21,787 nt of DNA, taken from the NCBI GenBank assembly GCA_035473255.1, contig DATIOK010000046.1, positions 1-21,787 on the forward strand, in the 5' to 3' direction. Made by a program: the position numbers and the translations under genes. The DNA is from JAICYJ01 sp035473255. GTDB taxonomy: Bacteria; Actinomycetota; Thermoleophilia; Gaiellales; JAICJC01. Below, in pieces: positions 1-7,505 of this stretch (positions are counted from its first letter, which is position 1; each line of letters begins with the position of its first letter). Below the pieces are notes generated by a model, which saw only the letters and a program-made list of their open reading frames with translations, did not search any database and was not told the origin of the DNA.

Positions 1-183
1 CAGCGCCCCCGCCCAGCGCACCACCGAGGGCACCGGGGCGCCGGCCAGCTCGAAGGCTGCGCCTCCGAACAGGACCACCGCAAGGGCCGAACGAAGGAAG
101 GGTCGCAACAGCACCACGCCGTGCTCGCGTGTCACCAGGTAGATCCGCTCTTGGGAGGAAACGAGTCGTTCGGCCCGGGCCAT
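1..183 (-). CDS. Membrane protein, possibly bacterial PH-domain type (N-terminal part, runs off the left edge)
   Basis: An open frame of 61 codons starts at an ATG (complement of 181-183) and continues in frame to the window edge. The first 30 residues are charged and contain ERIYLVTREHGVVLLRP; a hydrophobic segment follows from about residue 33 (ALAVVLFGGAAFELAG) and looks like a first membrane helix. A soluble stretch with a 'ready-to-read' E-R/K-hydrophobic pattern just before a membrane hairpin resembles the small membrane proteins that carry a bacterial PH-like (YdbS/YdbT-type) domain, but the diagnostic part lies outside the window. No good Shine-Dalgarno or -10 box is evident just upstream. 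The gene lies downstream of the CGNR regulator on the same strand, separated by 323 bases. Coding status is likely; the family assignment is tentative. Confidence 0.5.
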   Translation of the reverse strand, partial: MARAERLVSSQERIYLVTREHGVVLLRPFLRSALAVVLFGGAAFELAGAPVPSVVRWAGAL

Positions 184-230
184 GGACTGGGAGGATTCGC
201 CGGGTCCCGGGCGAGTCCTGCACTGCCCTG

Positions 231-498
231 CAACTAGGGTGTCACGCCCCGGACGCAAGCCTGCAACGCCCGGCGCGCGAGAGCCGGGCTCAGAGCCCGA
301 TCCGGCCAAGGGCCAGCCGCCCGGTACGGGATCGTGACGAGTCGTCACCGGACCGTGATTCCCGCCCGCGTGGTTGAGCGGCGGCCGTTGGCGGACCGTG
401 ATGTTCGTGTCGGCGGAGCGGTGCCGGCCGTTGCGTGCGGCCGGTGCGACCGTCGCGGCGGCGTGGGGTTCGTTGCACAACTGGGTGTCACGCGCCGG
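231..498. repeat. Pair of ~21-base direct repeats flanking the intergenic stretch
   Basis: Copy one (231-252) begins caactagggtgtcacgc and copy two (478-498) begins caactgggtgtcacgc; both end in ccgg. They match at 20 of 22 positions with one gap. They lie 226 bases apart near the two ends of the non-coding region. A similar core, gggtgtaacaccc, occurs as a palindrome at 11528-11540, so this may be a short dispersed motif. Confidence 0.4.
334..348. promoter_or_regulatory. Palindrome GTGACGA-G-TCGTCAC, candidate operator
   Basis: A perfect 7-bp inverted repeat around one central base, in non-coding DNA about 150 bases upstream of the minus-strand membrane-protein gene. Its size suits a dimeric helix-turn-helix repressor. 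No binding protein can be named from the window. Confidence 0.3.
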
Positions 499-506
499 TC
501 ACGGAA

Positions 507-1025
507 TCACCGGTCTGGCCGTGTGCGGCGCGCGTAGTAGCTGCGCGCCTTGGCCCGGTTGCCGCAGGCCGCCATGTCGCACCACACCGCCGAGTGGTTG
601 CGGGTCGCGTCGTAGAACGCCCACCGGCACGCGGGGTTGCGGCAGGTCTTCATCCGTTGCCAGCGGCCGTCCCCGATCGATGCCACGACGATCCCCAGCA
701 GTCGGCCCAAGGCTCCCACCACCCCCGCCACCTCGGGCGCCAGCGACACCGTCCCGCCCGGGTCGAACCGCGGCCGCAGCCCGCAGGCCGCTGCCAGCCC
801 GTCCAGCCTACGACTGGACGCATCGGGCAGCGCCCGGCCGGCGTTCACGCCGGCCAGGTCGCGCAGCGCCTCGCGTACGGCGATCGCCGCCTCGCGCTCG
901 CCTTCGGTCACGCTCGCCACCGACGCCAGCAGATCGCGCCCGCGCAGCCAGGCCGCCAGCGAGCCGGCCTCGTCGAAGCCCTCGGCGCCGTCCTCGAGGC
1001 GCGCCGTGTTGATGAAGGCCCGCAC
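507..1025 (-). CDS. CGNR zinc-finger protein with N-terminal ABATE-like domain (putative transcriptional regulator)
   Basis: The C-terminus has the diagnostic zinc-finger: C128-x4-C133-x15-C149-x4-C154 followed directly by G-N-R, ending in KARSYYARR. The first 100 residues match the helical domain (ABATE, formerly DUF1470) that precedes this finger in actinobacterial proteins thought to be stress-related transcription factors. The GTG at 1025 is the only usual start in this frame after an upstream in-frame TGA. However, the frame stays family-like for about 8 residues upstream of it (APGELELV), and another frame just upstream could supply the missing N-terminus. Either the start is a GTG inside the conserved region or there is a one-base shift near 1036-1058. 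The gene follows uvrB on the same strand, 104 bases away. Role as regulator is known for few members and is inferred here. Confidence 0.8.
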   Translation of the reverse strand: MRAFINTARLEDGAEGFDEAGSLAAWLRGRDLLASVASVTEGEREAAIAVREALRDLAGVNAGRALPDASSRRLDGLAAACGLRPRFDPGGTVSLAPEVAGVVGALGRLLGIVVASIGDGRWQRMKTCRNPACRWAFYDATRNHSAVWCDMAACGNRAKARSYYARRTRPDR

Positions 1026-1064
1026 GAGCTCCAGCTCGCCCGGGGCCGCGGTGCGCCTGCCGAT

Positions 1065-1127
1065 CTCTCACCACCTGTTCACGTTTGCCGGTCGACCCTA
1101 CCATCAACCGCCACACGGTGGTGAGAG
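1065..1127. promoter_or_regulatory. 11-bp inverted repeat in the leader of the CGNR gene, candidate operator
   Basis: ctctcaccacc (1065-1075) and ggtggtgagag (1117-1127) are perfect inverted copies 41 bases apart. They flank a possible minus-strand -10 box TAGGGT (complement of 1095-1100). The right arm ends just downstream of the uvrB stop codon. The placement would suit autoregulation of the CGNR gene by looping or by two half-sites. A chance 11-bp pair at this spacing is not negligible in 22 kb. Confidence 0.3.
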
Positions 1128-1129
1128 GT

Positions 1130-3145
1130 TCAGACCGACGGCGAGGCAGACGGCGACGGCGCCGCCGTCAGGTCGCGCCGCAGCGCCTTGATCTCGTCAC
1201 GCAGCTTGGCCGCGTACTCGAACCGCAGCTCCTCGGCGGCCGCGAACATCTCCTCCTCCAGCTCCACCACCAGCTTCTCGAGCTCCTCCACGCTGAGGCC
1301 CTCGGTCTTGGCGCCGCGCCGGCGCTTGCCGGGGACGGTCGGCGTCTCCATCGTCAGGAACTCGGCGATGTCGGACACGCCCTTCTGGATCGACAGCGGG
1401 GTGATGCCGTGCTCGAGGTTGTAGGCGACCTGGATCTCGCGGCGCCGGTTCGTCTCGTCGAGCGCCACCCGGATCGCCTCGGTCGTCTTGTCGGCGTACA
1501 TCAGCACGCGTCCGTTGACGTTGCGTGCCGCTCGCCCGATCGTCTGGATCAATGCCGTCTGGCCGCGCAGGAAGCCCTCCTTGTCGGCATCCAGGATCGC
1601 CACCAGCGACACCTCGGGCAGGTCGAGCCCCTCCCGCAGCAGGTTCACGCCGACCAGCACGTCGTACTCTCCCAGCCGCAGCTCGCGCACGATCTTGATC
1701 CGCTCCAGCGTGTCCACCTCGCTGTGCAGGTAGCGCGTGCGGATGCCCGCCTCGAGCAGGTAGTCGGTCAGGTCCTCGGACATCTTCTTGGTCAGCGTCG
1801 TCACCAGCGTGCGCTCGTTGGCGTCGATGCGGGCGCGGATCTCGGCCATCAGGTCGTCGACCTGGCGGCGCGTCGGCCGCACCTCGACCTCGGGGTCGAT
1901 CAGGCCGGTCGGGCGGATGATCTGCTCGGCCACGTGGGTCGAGTTGCGCAGCTCGTAGGGGCCGGGCGTGGCCGAGACGAACAGCAGCTGCGGCACCCGC
2001 TCCAGGAACTCGTCGAACCGCAGCGGTCGGTTGTCCAGCGCCGAGGGCAGCCGGAACCCGAAGTCGACCAGCGTCTGCTTGCGCGACCGGTCGCCCTCGT
2101 ACATGCCGCCGATCTGCGGCACTGTCTGGTGCGACTCGTCGACCACCACCAGGTAGTCGTCGGGCAGGTAGTCGAGCAGCGTATGCGGCGGCGTGCCCGC
2201 CGACCGGCCCTCGAGGATCCGCGAGTAGTTCTCGATGCCGTTGCAGAACCCCATCTCCCGCAGCATCTCCATGTCGTACTCGGTGCGCGAGCGCAGGCGG
2301 TGGGCCTCGAGCATCTTGCCCTCGGCCTCCAGCTCGCGCAGCCGCTCGTTCATCTCGGCGCCGATGCCGCCCACCGCCCGCTCGATCTGCTCGCGCTCCA
2401 TCGCATAGTGCGTGGCGGGGTAGATGGCGAGGTGGTCGAGCTTGGACAGCACCTCGCCGGTCATCGGGTCGAAGTGCACGATCGACTCGACTTCATCCCC
2501 GAACAGCGAGATCCGGTAGGCCGACTCCATGTTGGCAGGCTGCACCTCGATCACGTCGCCGCGCGCGCGGAACTTGCCGCGCCCCAGCACCACGTCGTTG
2601 CGGGAGTACTGGATCGAGACCAGCTTCTCGAGCATCGCCTCGCGCGGCCGCTCGTCGCCGACCGCCAGGAACAGCACCATCTGCTCGTAGCTCTCCGGGG
2701 AGCCCATGCCGTAGATGCAAGACACCGAGGCGACGATCAGCACGTCGCGGCGCGAGAACAGCGCAGCCGTGGCGGCGTGCCGCAGCCGGTCGATGTCGTC
2801 GTTGATCGAGCTGTCCTTCTCGATGTAGGTGTCGGACGTCGGCAGGTAGGCCTCGGGCTGGTAGTAGTCGTAGTAGCTGACGAAGTACTCGACCGCGTTG
2901 TGCGGGAAGTACTCGCGGAACTCGTTACAGAGCTGGGCGGCCAGGGTCTTGTTGTGGGCGATCACCAGCGTCGGCTTCTGCACCTGCTCGACGACGCGCG
3001 CGACGGTGTGGGTCTTGCCTGTGCCGGTCGCCCCGAGCAGGGTCTGGAAGCGGTCGCCGCGGGTGATGCACTCGGCCAGCTCCGCGATCGCGCGGGGCTG
3101 ATCGCCGGTCGGCTGGTAGGCGGCTGACACTCGCATCTCGTGCAT
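1130..3145 (-). CDS. uvrB: Excinuclease ABC subunit B (UvrB)
   Basis: UvrB is the damage-verifying helicase-like subunit of nucleotide excision repair; it receives damaged DNA from UvrA and recruits UvrC. The 671-residue product has the family's usual length. Visible are the Walker A loop GATGTGKT (residues 38-45), the beta-hairpin region FVSYYDYYQPEAYLP that clamps DNA, the DESHQT helicase motif II, the SATPGPYE motif, the QTIGRAARN motif VI, and the C-terminal UVR domain (about 620-655) that contacts UvrC. I start it at the ATG at 3145 (MHEMRVSAAYQPTGDQP) because a -10-like TACACT ends 7 bases upstream. A second ATG at 3136 is the alternative. The open frame extends upstream to 3649, but only as the antisense of the divergent SRPBCC gene. 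No SOS box is recognisable in the 75-base divergent gap. Confidence 0.98.
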   Translation of the reverse strand: MHEMRVSAAYQPTGDQPRAIAELAECITRGDRFQTLLGATGTGKTHTVARVVEQVQKPTLVIAHNKTLAAQLCNEFREYFPHNAVEYFVSYYDYYQPEAYLPTSDTYIEKDSSINDDIDRLRHAATAALFSRRDVLIVASVSCIYGMGSPESYEQMVLFLAVGDERPREAMLEKLVSIQYSRNDVVLGRGKFRARGDVIEVQPANMESAYRISLFGDEVESIVHFDPMTGEVLSKLDHLAIYPATHYAMEREQIERAVGGIGAEMNERLRELEAEGKMLEAHRLRSRTEYDMEMLREMGFCNGIENYSRILEGRSAGTPPHTLLDYLPDDYLVVVDESHQTVPQIGGMYEGDRSRKQTLVDFGFRLPSALDNRPLRFDEFLERVPQLLFVSATPGPYELRNSTHVAEQIIRPTGLIDPEVEVRPTRRQVDDLMAEIRARIDANERTLVTTLTKKMSEDLTDYLLEAGIRTRYLHSEVDTLERIKIVRELRLGEYDVLVGVNLLREGLDLPEVSLVAILDADKEGFLRGQTALIQTIGRAARNVNGRVLMYADKTTEAIRVALDETNRRREIQVAYNLEHGITPLSIQKGVSDIAEFLTMETPTVPGKRRRGAKTEGLSVEELEKLVVELEEEMFAAAEELRFEYAAKLRDEIKALRRDLTAAPSPSASPSV

Positions 3146-3158
3146 GTGATGCAGTGTA
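3146..3158 (-). promoter_or_regulatory. Leaderless-type -10 box of uvrB
   Basis: TACACT on the minus strand (complement of 3153-3158) ends 7 bases before the ATG, so transcription would begin at or next to the start codon. No Shine-Dalgarno sequence is present and no clear -35 element is seen. Confidence 0.5.
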
Positions 3159-3208
3159 TCGACGGGCGCCAGCCGCTCCCGTCCGGCCCCTCCGATCCCC
3201 TGCTCCGA

Positions 3209-3220
3209 TAGATTCGCACC
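3209..3220 (+). promoter_or_regulatory. Leaderless-type -10 box of the SRPBCC gene
   Basis: TAGATT at 3209-3214 is followed by six bases and then the GTG start at 3221. This is the spacing that places the transcription start on the first base of the start codon. Confidence 0.5.
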
Positions 3221-3658
3221 GTGCCGACGGTGATCGAACAGACGGCCGACCTGAACGCCGCGCCCCGGGACGTGTTTGCGTACCTGACCGATCCGGCCAG
3301 GCGCGGCGAGTGGGACTCGAGCTGCGAGCGCTGCACGATCGACGGCGATGCCCCGGCAAAGGGTGTGCGCGTGCACATCGCCGGCCACCGCACGGCTCCC
3401 TCGTGGACGGGTGAGTACGGGCGGTTCGACCTCAACCGGGGCGCGGCCCTGCGCCTGGTCGAGGGCGTCGGCATGCCCTTCACCAGCTTCATCGAGGGCT
3501 TCCAGGTCGAGCCCCGAAAGGGCGGCTGCCGCCTCACGCTGCGGGTCGAGTACGAGGTCAGCGGCATGGTGCGGATGATCGAGCCGATGACGGTGCGCAG
3601 CCGCATGCGGAGGACGACCGTGAAGTCGCTGAAGAACATCGAGCAGCACTTCGCGTGA
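3221..3658 (+). CDS. SRPBCC (START-like) family protein
   Basis: The 145-residue protein opens with VIEQTADLNAAPRDVFAYLTDPARRGEW. This is the first beta-strand, the 'P..VF..L.D' helix and the conserved 'W' seen at the start of polyketide cyclase/START-like folds, which bind hydrophobic ligands in a deep pocket. The middle contains alternating strands (RVHIAGH, WTGEYGRFDLNRGAALRLVE), and a long C-terminal helix (MRRTTVKSLKNIEQHF) closes the pocket, as is typical. Length fits a single complete domain. The GTG start is supported by the -10 box 6 bases upstream. The gene is divergent from uvrB and convergent with the lytic transglycosylase, with only four bases between the two stop codons. Ligand and role cannot be told; such proteins range from lipid carriers to stress proteins. 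Confidence 0.85.
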   Translation: MPTVIEQTADLNAAPRDVFAYLTDPARRGEWDSSCERCTIDGDAPAKGVRVHIAGHRTAPSWTGEYGRFDLNRGAALRLVEGVGMPFTSFIEGFQVEPRKGGCRLTLRVEYEVSGMVRMIEPMTVRSRMRRTTVKSLKNIEQHFA

Positions 3659-3662
3659 TCAT

Positions 3663-4241
3663 CTAACCGTAGAGCTCGTTGTGATACGCCCGGCGGTACA
3701 GCGCCTCCACGCGATTCACGTCGGCCACGTAGTCGCGCGTCTCGGGAAACGGGATCTTCACGGTGCCGCCGGCCGGGGTGTGTGCGATCCACCGGTCAAC
3801 GTTGGCCTGCCCGGCGTTGTAGGCGGCCAGTGCCAGCTCGTCACCGTTCTTGTAGACGCTGTACTTCTGCCGCAGGTGGCGCAGATACCAGCAGCCGTAG
3901 CGCACGTTCAGGTCGGGGTTGAGCAGATCCGTGGCGGGATGGAAGTTGCCGCCGCCGGTGTGCAGGGCGATGCCGCGGGCGGTGTCAGGCAGGAGCTGCA
4001 TCAGGCCGACGGCGCCGGCGTTGCTGCGGGCGGTGGCGTCGAACCGCGACTCCTGGTAGATCACCGAGGCCACCAGCGCCGGATCGAGGTGGTAGAGGCG
4101 GGCGTTCCCGACCACCACCTCGCGGTAGTCGAGCGGATACCAGAGCCGCACCCACCAGTTCGGCTGCTGGTCCCGCAGCACCGCGAAGGCGCCCAGCGCA
4201 GCCACCACGAGCACCGCCAGCACGATCGCCAGGCGCTTCAC
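3663..4241 (-). CDS. Lytic transglycosylase, Slt/GH23 type, membrane-anchored
   Basis: This enzyme would cleave the MurNAc-GlcNAc bond of peptidoglycan. A single N-terminal hydrophobic helix (residues 4-22) is a signal anchor, with the catalytic domain outside the membrane. The GH23 signature is complete: the catalytic glutamate is E64 in IYQESRFDATARSNAGAVGLMQLLPDTA, and AAYNAGQANVDRW and the C-terminal ETRDYVADV follow as in Slt70. I choose the GTG at 4241 (VKRLAIVLAVL) because its GTGA overlaps the coaE stop codon, which suggests translational coupling. The longer open frame upstream lies inside coaE. At 192 residues it is a minimal, single-domain member. It is last in the rpsA-coaE group and convergent with the SRPBCC gene. 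Confidence 0.93.
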   Translation of the reverse strand: MKRLAIVLAVLVVAALGAFAVLRDQQPNWWVRLWYPLDYREVVVGNARLYHLDPALVASVIYQESRFDATARSNAGAVGLMQLLPDTARGIALHTGGGNFHPATDLLNPDLNVRYGCWYLRHLRQKYSVYKNGDELALAAYNAGQANVDRWIAHTPAGGTVKIPFPETRDYVADVNRVEALYRRAYHNELYG

Positions 4242-4804
4242 GTCAGCCGCGCCACCAGGGCCGCCACCCAGTCGTCGAGCTGCTCGAGGCTGCCGGTGTT
4301 CTCGTACACCTCGTCGGAGCGTGCCGCCTTCTCCTGCTCGGGCAGCTGGTGTGCCATCCGCTCGGACGCGCCGGGCCGGCGCTGCTCGCGCAGCTCGCCC
4401 GGCGCCGTCACCGTCACGATCAGGTCGTAGCGATCCTCGCGGCCGGCCTCGAACAGGGTCGGCGCCTCGTGCACCAGCAGCGGGCTGCCCGCGGCCAGCT
4501 GCTGCTCGCGCCAGGCCTGGAAGCGCTGCTCGATCAGGGGCAGCAACAGCCCCTCCAGCCACTCCCGCTCAGCGGGATCCGAGAACACGCGGGCGGCGAT
4601 CTGGGCGCGGTCGACCTGGCCGGCAGCGTCGAGCACCGCCGGTCCGAAGCGCTCGGTAACGGCCGCGCGCACGTCGTCGCGCAGGTACAGCTCGCGCACG
4701 ACCTGATCGCTCGACATCGTGGCCGCGCCGTGGCGGCCAAACGCCGCCAGCGCCTCCGACTTGCCCGACCCGATGCCGCCGGTCAGTCCGACGACCAGGG
4801 CCAT
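4238..4804 (-). CDS. coaE: Dephospho-CoA kinase
   Basis: CoaE performs the last step of coenzyme A synthesis: phosphorylation of the 3'-hydroxyl of dephospho-CoA by ATP. The N-terminus MALVVGLTGGIGSGKSEAL carries the P-loop (about residues 9-16), followed by the typical SSDQVVRELY where the conserved aspartate binds substrate, the lid/CoA region around RAQIAARVFSDPAERE, and LLVHEAPTLFEAGREDRYDLIVTV. At 188 residues it is close to the usual ~200 and lacks the extra C-terminal domain found in mycobacterial CoaE. The ATG lies four bases after the rpsA stop. A GAGGAG sequence formed by the last rpsA codons lies seven bases before it, so rpsA and coaE are very likely co-transcribed. Confidence 0.95.
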   Translation of the reverse strand: MALVVGLTGGIGSGKSEALAAFGRHGAATMSSDQVVRELYLRDDVRAAVTERFGPAVLDAAGQVDRAQIAARVFSDPAEREWLEGLLLPLIEQRFQAWREQQLAAGSPLLVHEAPTLFEAGREDRYDLIVTVTAPGELREQRRPGASERMAHQLPEQEKAARSDEVYENTGSLEQLDDWVAALVARLT

Positions 4805-4808
4805 CCGA

Positions 4809-6257
4809 CTACTCCTCGGCGAGCGCCTCTTCGGGCTCCGCCGAAGCCTCTTCGGCCGGCTGCTCCGACTCGGGCTCGGCGGCGGCTTCCGGCTCGGGCT
4901 CAGCGGCCGGCTCAGGCTCGGGCTCGGGCTCGGCGACCGGCTCCGGCTCCGCTGCAGCCACAGGCTCCTGATCGAGATCGGCCTCCACGATCGCATCGGC
5001 CTCGACCACGGGCTCCGGCAGATCGGGATGGTCGCCCGACGCCGGCTCCTCCTCGACGTCGGCGAACACCTCGGACGAGAGCCCCAGCTCGGGAACGCTC
5101 TCTGCCAGCGCGGTCGTGGTGCCGTCCATCTCGATCCGCTTGACCGTATCCCCCACCTCGACGCGCTTCAGCGACAGGCTCAGTCGGCGGCGCTCGGGAT
5201 CGATCTCGATCACCTTCACGTTCACCTCGTCACCCTGGTTGACGACATCGCGCGGGTTCTCGACGTGATGGTCGGCCAGCTCGGAGATGTGGATCAGGCC
5301 CTCGACGCCGGACAGGATCTCTGCGAAGGCGCCGAACGTGACCACCTTGGTGATGCGGCCGACGACCACGTCGCCCTGCCGCGTCTCGTCGATCACGCGC
5401 TGCCAGGGATCGGTCTGGGTCTGCTTCAGGCCCAGCGAGATGCGCTGGCGGTCGCGGTCGACGTCCAGCACCTTGACTCGCACCGTCTGGCCGATCTCGA
5501 GCACCTCGGATGGGTGGTTGACGTGGCTCCACGACAGCTCCGAGATGTGGATCAGGCCGTCGATGCCGTCCAGGTCGACGAAGGCGCCGAAGTCGACGAT
5601 GTTCGAGATCACGCCCTCCACCTCGGTGCCGGGCGACAGCCGGTCGAGGATCTGCTGCCGCTGCTCGCGGCGCTCCTCCTCGAGCACGGCGCGACGCGAC
5701 AGCACCACGTTGTTGCGGCTGCGGTTCAGCTCGATCACCTTGCAGCGCAGCGTCTGGTCGCGGTACTCGTCCAGATCCTGCACGCGGCGGATGTCGACCA
5801 GCGACGCCGGCAGGAAGCCGCGCACGCCCAGGTCGATGATGAGACCGCCCTTCACGACCTCGATCACGAGGCCCTCGACCGGCTCGCCACTTTCGGCGGC
5901 GGCCTCGATCCGGCGCCAGGCCTTCTCGAAGCGTGCCCGCTTCTTGGAGAGGATCAGACGCCCGTCGGCGTCCTCCTTCTGCAGCACCAGCGCATCGATC
6001 GTGTCGCCCAGCGCAACCTCCTCATCGGGGTTGACGGAGCGGCGGATCGAAAGCTCGGAGATGGGGATGACGCCCTCCGACTTGTAGCCGATGTCGACCA
6101 GGATCTCGTCCTTGTCGACTCGCACCACGGTGCCGCTGACGACATCACCCTCGTTGAAGTTGGTGAGCGTGCGGTCGTAGTCGGGGACGAGCTCGCCGTC
6201 CACCTCGATCATCCATGTGTCAGTTGCGTCGCTGTGCTGCTGGTCGATTGATGCCAT
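4809..6257 (-). CDS. rpsA: 30S ribosomal protein S1
   Basis: S1 binds mRNA on the small subunit. The 482-residue protein has four S1 (OB-fold) repeats at about residues 37-105, 124-192, 208-276 and 293-361. The last two carry the classic FGAFVDL/FGAFAEI and GLIHISEL motifs; the first two are more divergent, as is usual. From about residue 380 follows a long acidic tail rich in Glu, Pro and Ala with EPEP runs, encoded by a GC-rich hexanucleotide-like tract (about 4850-4960). The four-domain plan matches actinobacterial S1 and is shorter than the six-domain E. coli protein. The ATG at 6257 is preceded directly by a TAG. The nearest purine-rich sequence (AGAGGA) is 14 bases upstream, an unusually long distance. 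It heads the rpsA-coaE-transglycosylase group. Confidence 0.96.
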   Translation of the reverse strand: MASIDQQHSDATDTWMIEVDGELVPDYDRTLTNFNEGDVVSGTVVRVDKDEILVDIGYKSEGVIPISELSIRRSVNPDEEVALGDTIDALVLQKEDADGRLILSKKRARFEKAWRRIEAAAESGEPVEGLVIEVVKGGLIIDLGVRGFLPASLVDIRRVQDLDEYRDQTLRCKVIELNRSRNNVVLSRRAVLEEERREQRQQILDRLSPGTEVEGVISNIVDFGAFVDLDGIDGLIHISELSWSHVNHPSEVLEIGQTVRVKVLDVDRDRQRISLGLKQTQTDPWQRVIDETRQGDVVVGRITKVVTFGAFAEILSGVEGLIHISELADHHVENPRDVVNQGDEVNVKVIEIDPERRRLSLSLKRVEVGDTVKRIEMDGTTTALAESVPELGLSSEVFADVEEEPASGDHPDLPEPVVEADAIVEADLDQEPVAAAEPEPVAEPEPEPEPAAEPEPEAAAEPESEQPAEEASAEPEEALAEE

Positions 6258-6282
6258 CTAGGTTGGGTCAGTCCTCTCGGGA

Positions 6283-6341
6283 AGTATTGTGCGCACGGCT
6301 CATCCACCCGGATAACCGAGCGCCGCGGCGAAGTATACAGA
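6283..6341 (-). promoter_or_regulatory. Candidate promoter region of rpsA
   Basis: Two -10-like boxes lie in the 105-base gap upstream of rpsA: TATACT (complement of 6332-6337), the better match, and AATACT (complement of 6283-6288). They would give leaders of roughly 70 and 20 bases. Neither has a recognisable -35 element. No terminator hairpin separates rpsA from the upstream lipoprotein gene. Confidence 0.35.
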
Positions 6342-6362
6342 GCACCTTTCTCGGGCAGGCCG

Positions 6363-7505
6363 CTACGAAAAGCTGGTGGTCAGGCGGCCCTTGACGTCGA
6401 TCAGGGCGCCGCCCGGGGGCAGCACCAGCGGCGAGCTCTGGCCGGGCAGCTGCACCGTGGCCGGGACGGGACCCGGGTTGACCGCCACCGCTCCGGCATC
6501 GAACGCGCGCACCAGTGCATCGCCCTGGCGGAAAGGCGCCGCAGAGGGCACGCCGGGGCTCAGCTGATAGAGCGCCCGCTCGGTTCCGGGCAGCACCGAG
6601 TAGCCCGACCACAGCCCGGATACCAGCAGATACGAGGCCAGCCCGAACACGCGCTGCTGGTGGTCGAGGTTGCCGCCGTCCCACACCCAGGCTCCCACCC
6701 GCGAATCCAGAGCCGCCTCGAAGTACGTGTACAGCGCCGTCCAGGCGCTGCCTCGCAGGCGCGCGAACCCGCGCTCCACGGAGACGGCGTCGCTGCTTCC
6801 GATCTGGTGTGGGTCGATGATGGTGAACGGCTGGTTCTGCGCGATCACGGCGAAGTTGTTGGACTTGAGGCCGCCCCGCACCTCCGCCATCGCCTCGGCC
6901 AGGTAACGGGCGTGGTCGGAGACGGTCATGTCCTGGCCGGTGTTGGGGTCGATCGGCGAGTTCGTCCAGGCCGGCAGGTTGCCGGCGTCGACCAGCTCAA
7001 CGCCGGTCCAGCCGCCGTCCCCGAGCTGGGTCTCCACCGCCATCGCCCAGGCCGCCAGGTAGTCGGGATTGGAGATGTCGAACATGACCCATCCGGGATG
7101 GCCGGGCGGGTGCACGTCGGCGCCGCTCGCGTCCTTCAGGATCCAGTCGGGGTGATCGCGGCGCACCTCGGCCAGGTCCAGCCCCGGCAGTGGGCAGTCG
7201 CCGCAGGGCAGGAAGCCGTACTGCAGCACGCGCTCCTGGAACACGTTCACGCCCTGGTCGCCGTCCTGGACCTCGGCCGGCAGCCCCTGCCAGTCCGGCG
7301 CCACCACGTTGGTGTAGGTGCGGCCGAGGCAGGTCGCGGCGGCCGCGGTGGGAGGACGCCGCAGCCTGATCAGAAGCGGCGTGGCCGGGCGGGTGACGCC
7401 GGCGCACCTGGAGGGCGGCGGGGTGGTCGGCGCGCTGCTGCCGCCGCCGCAGCCGGCGGCGATCACGCATGCCAGCGCGGCCGCCGCCGTCAGTGCTCGG
7501 CGCAT
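6363..7505 (-). CDS. Lipoprotein, putative glycoside hydrolase (GHL15-like TIM barrel)
   Basis: The 380-residue product begins with a lipoprotein signal: MRR, a hydrophobic core, and the lipobox I-A-A-G-C with Cys19 as the acylation site, then a Gly/Ser/Pro linker. The mature part has features of the hypothetical glycosidase families related to GH114/GHL15: RTYTNVVAPDW near the start, DHPDWILKDASG, MFDISNPDYLAAW and a strand-ending GVELVDAGN, and later VWDGGNLDHQQRVFGLASYLLVSG. The acidic residues at strand ends could be catalytic, but I cannot prove activity. A C-terminal beta region (VNPGPVPATVQLPG, VLPPGGALIDVKG) looks like the small all-beta domain seen behind such barrels. The ATG at 7505 overlaps the upstream zinc-ribbon gene by 16 bases, so it is probably co-transcribed with it and polA. 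Location should be the outer face of the membrane. Confidence 0.75.
   Translation of the reverse strand: MRRALTAAAALACVIAAGCGGGSSAPTTPPPSRCAGVTRPATPLLIRLRRPPTAAAATCLGRTYTNVVAPDWQGLPAEVQDGDQGVNVFQERVLQYGFLPCGDCPLPGLDLAEVRRDHPDWILKDASGADVHPPGHPGWVMFDISNPDYLAAWAMAVETQLGDGGWTGVELVDAGNLPAWTNSPIDPNTGQDMTVSDHARYLAEAMAEVRGGLKSNNFAVIAQNQPFTIIDPHQIGSSDAVSVERGFARLRGSAWTALYTYFEAALDSRVGAWVWDGGNLDHQQRVFGLASYLLVSGLWSGYSVLPGTERALYQLSPGVPSAAPFRQGDALVRAFDAGAVAVNPGPVPATVQLPGQSSPLVLPPGGALIDVKGRLTTSFS

Larger units (their letters stand above)
184..506. other. Intergenic stretch without a convincing gene
   Basis: No frame here has the codon bias of the neighbours. It holds a perfect 7+1+7 palindrome at 334-348, a small hairpin (cgggct/agcccg, 285-290 and 294-299), and two near-identical 21-22-base direct copies (231-252 and 478-498). 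It probably contains the end of the CGNR transcript and the promoter of the membrane-protein gene on the minus strand, but no -10 box stands out. Confidence 0.5.

Noticed and set aside
3146..3649. Extension of uvrB by 168 codons at its N-terminus
   Set aside because: It is the antisense of the SRPBCC gene, is unlike any UvrB, and the promoter-like box lies just before the ATG at 3145.
4850..4960. Hexanucleotide-like GGCTCG tract as a separate repeat element
   Set aside because: It is the coding sequence of the Glu-Pro-Ala tail of ribosomal protein S1.
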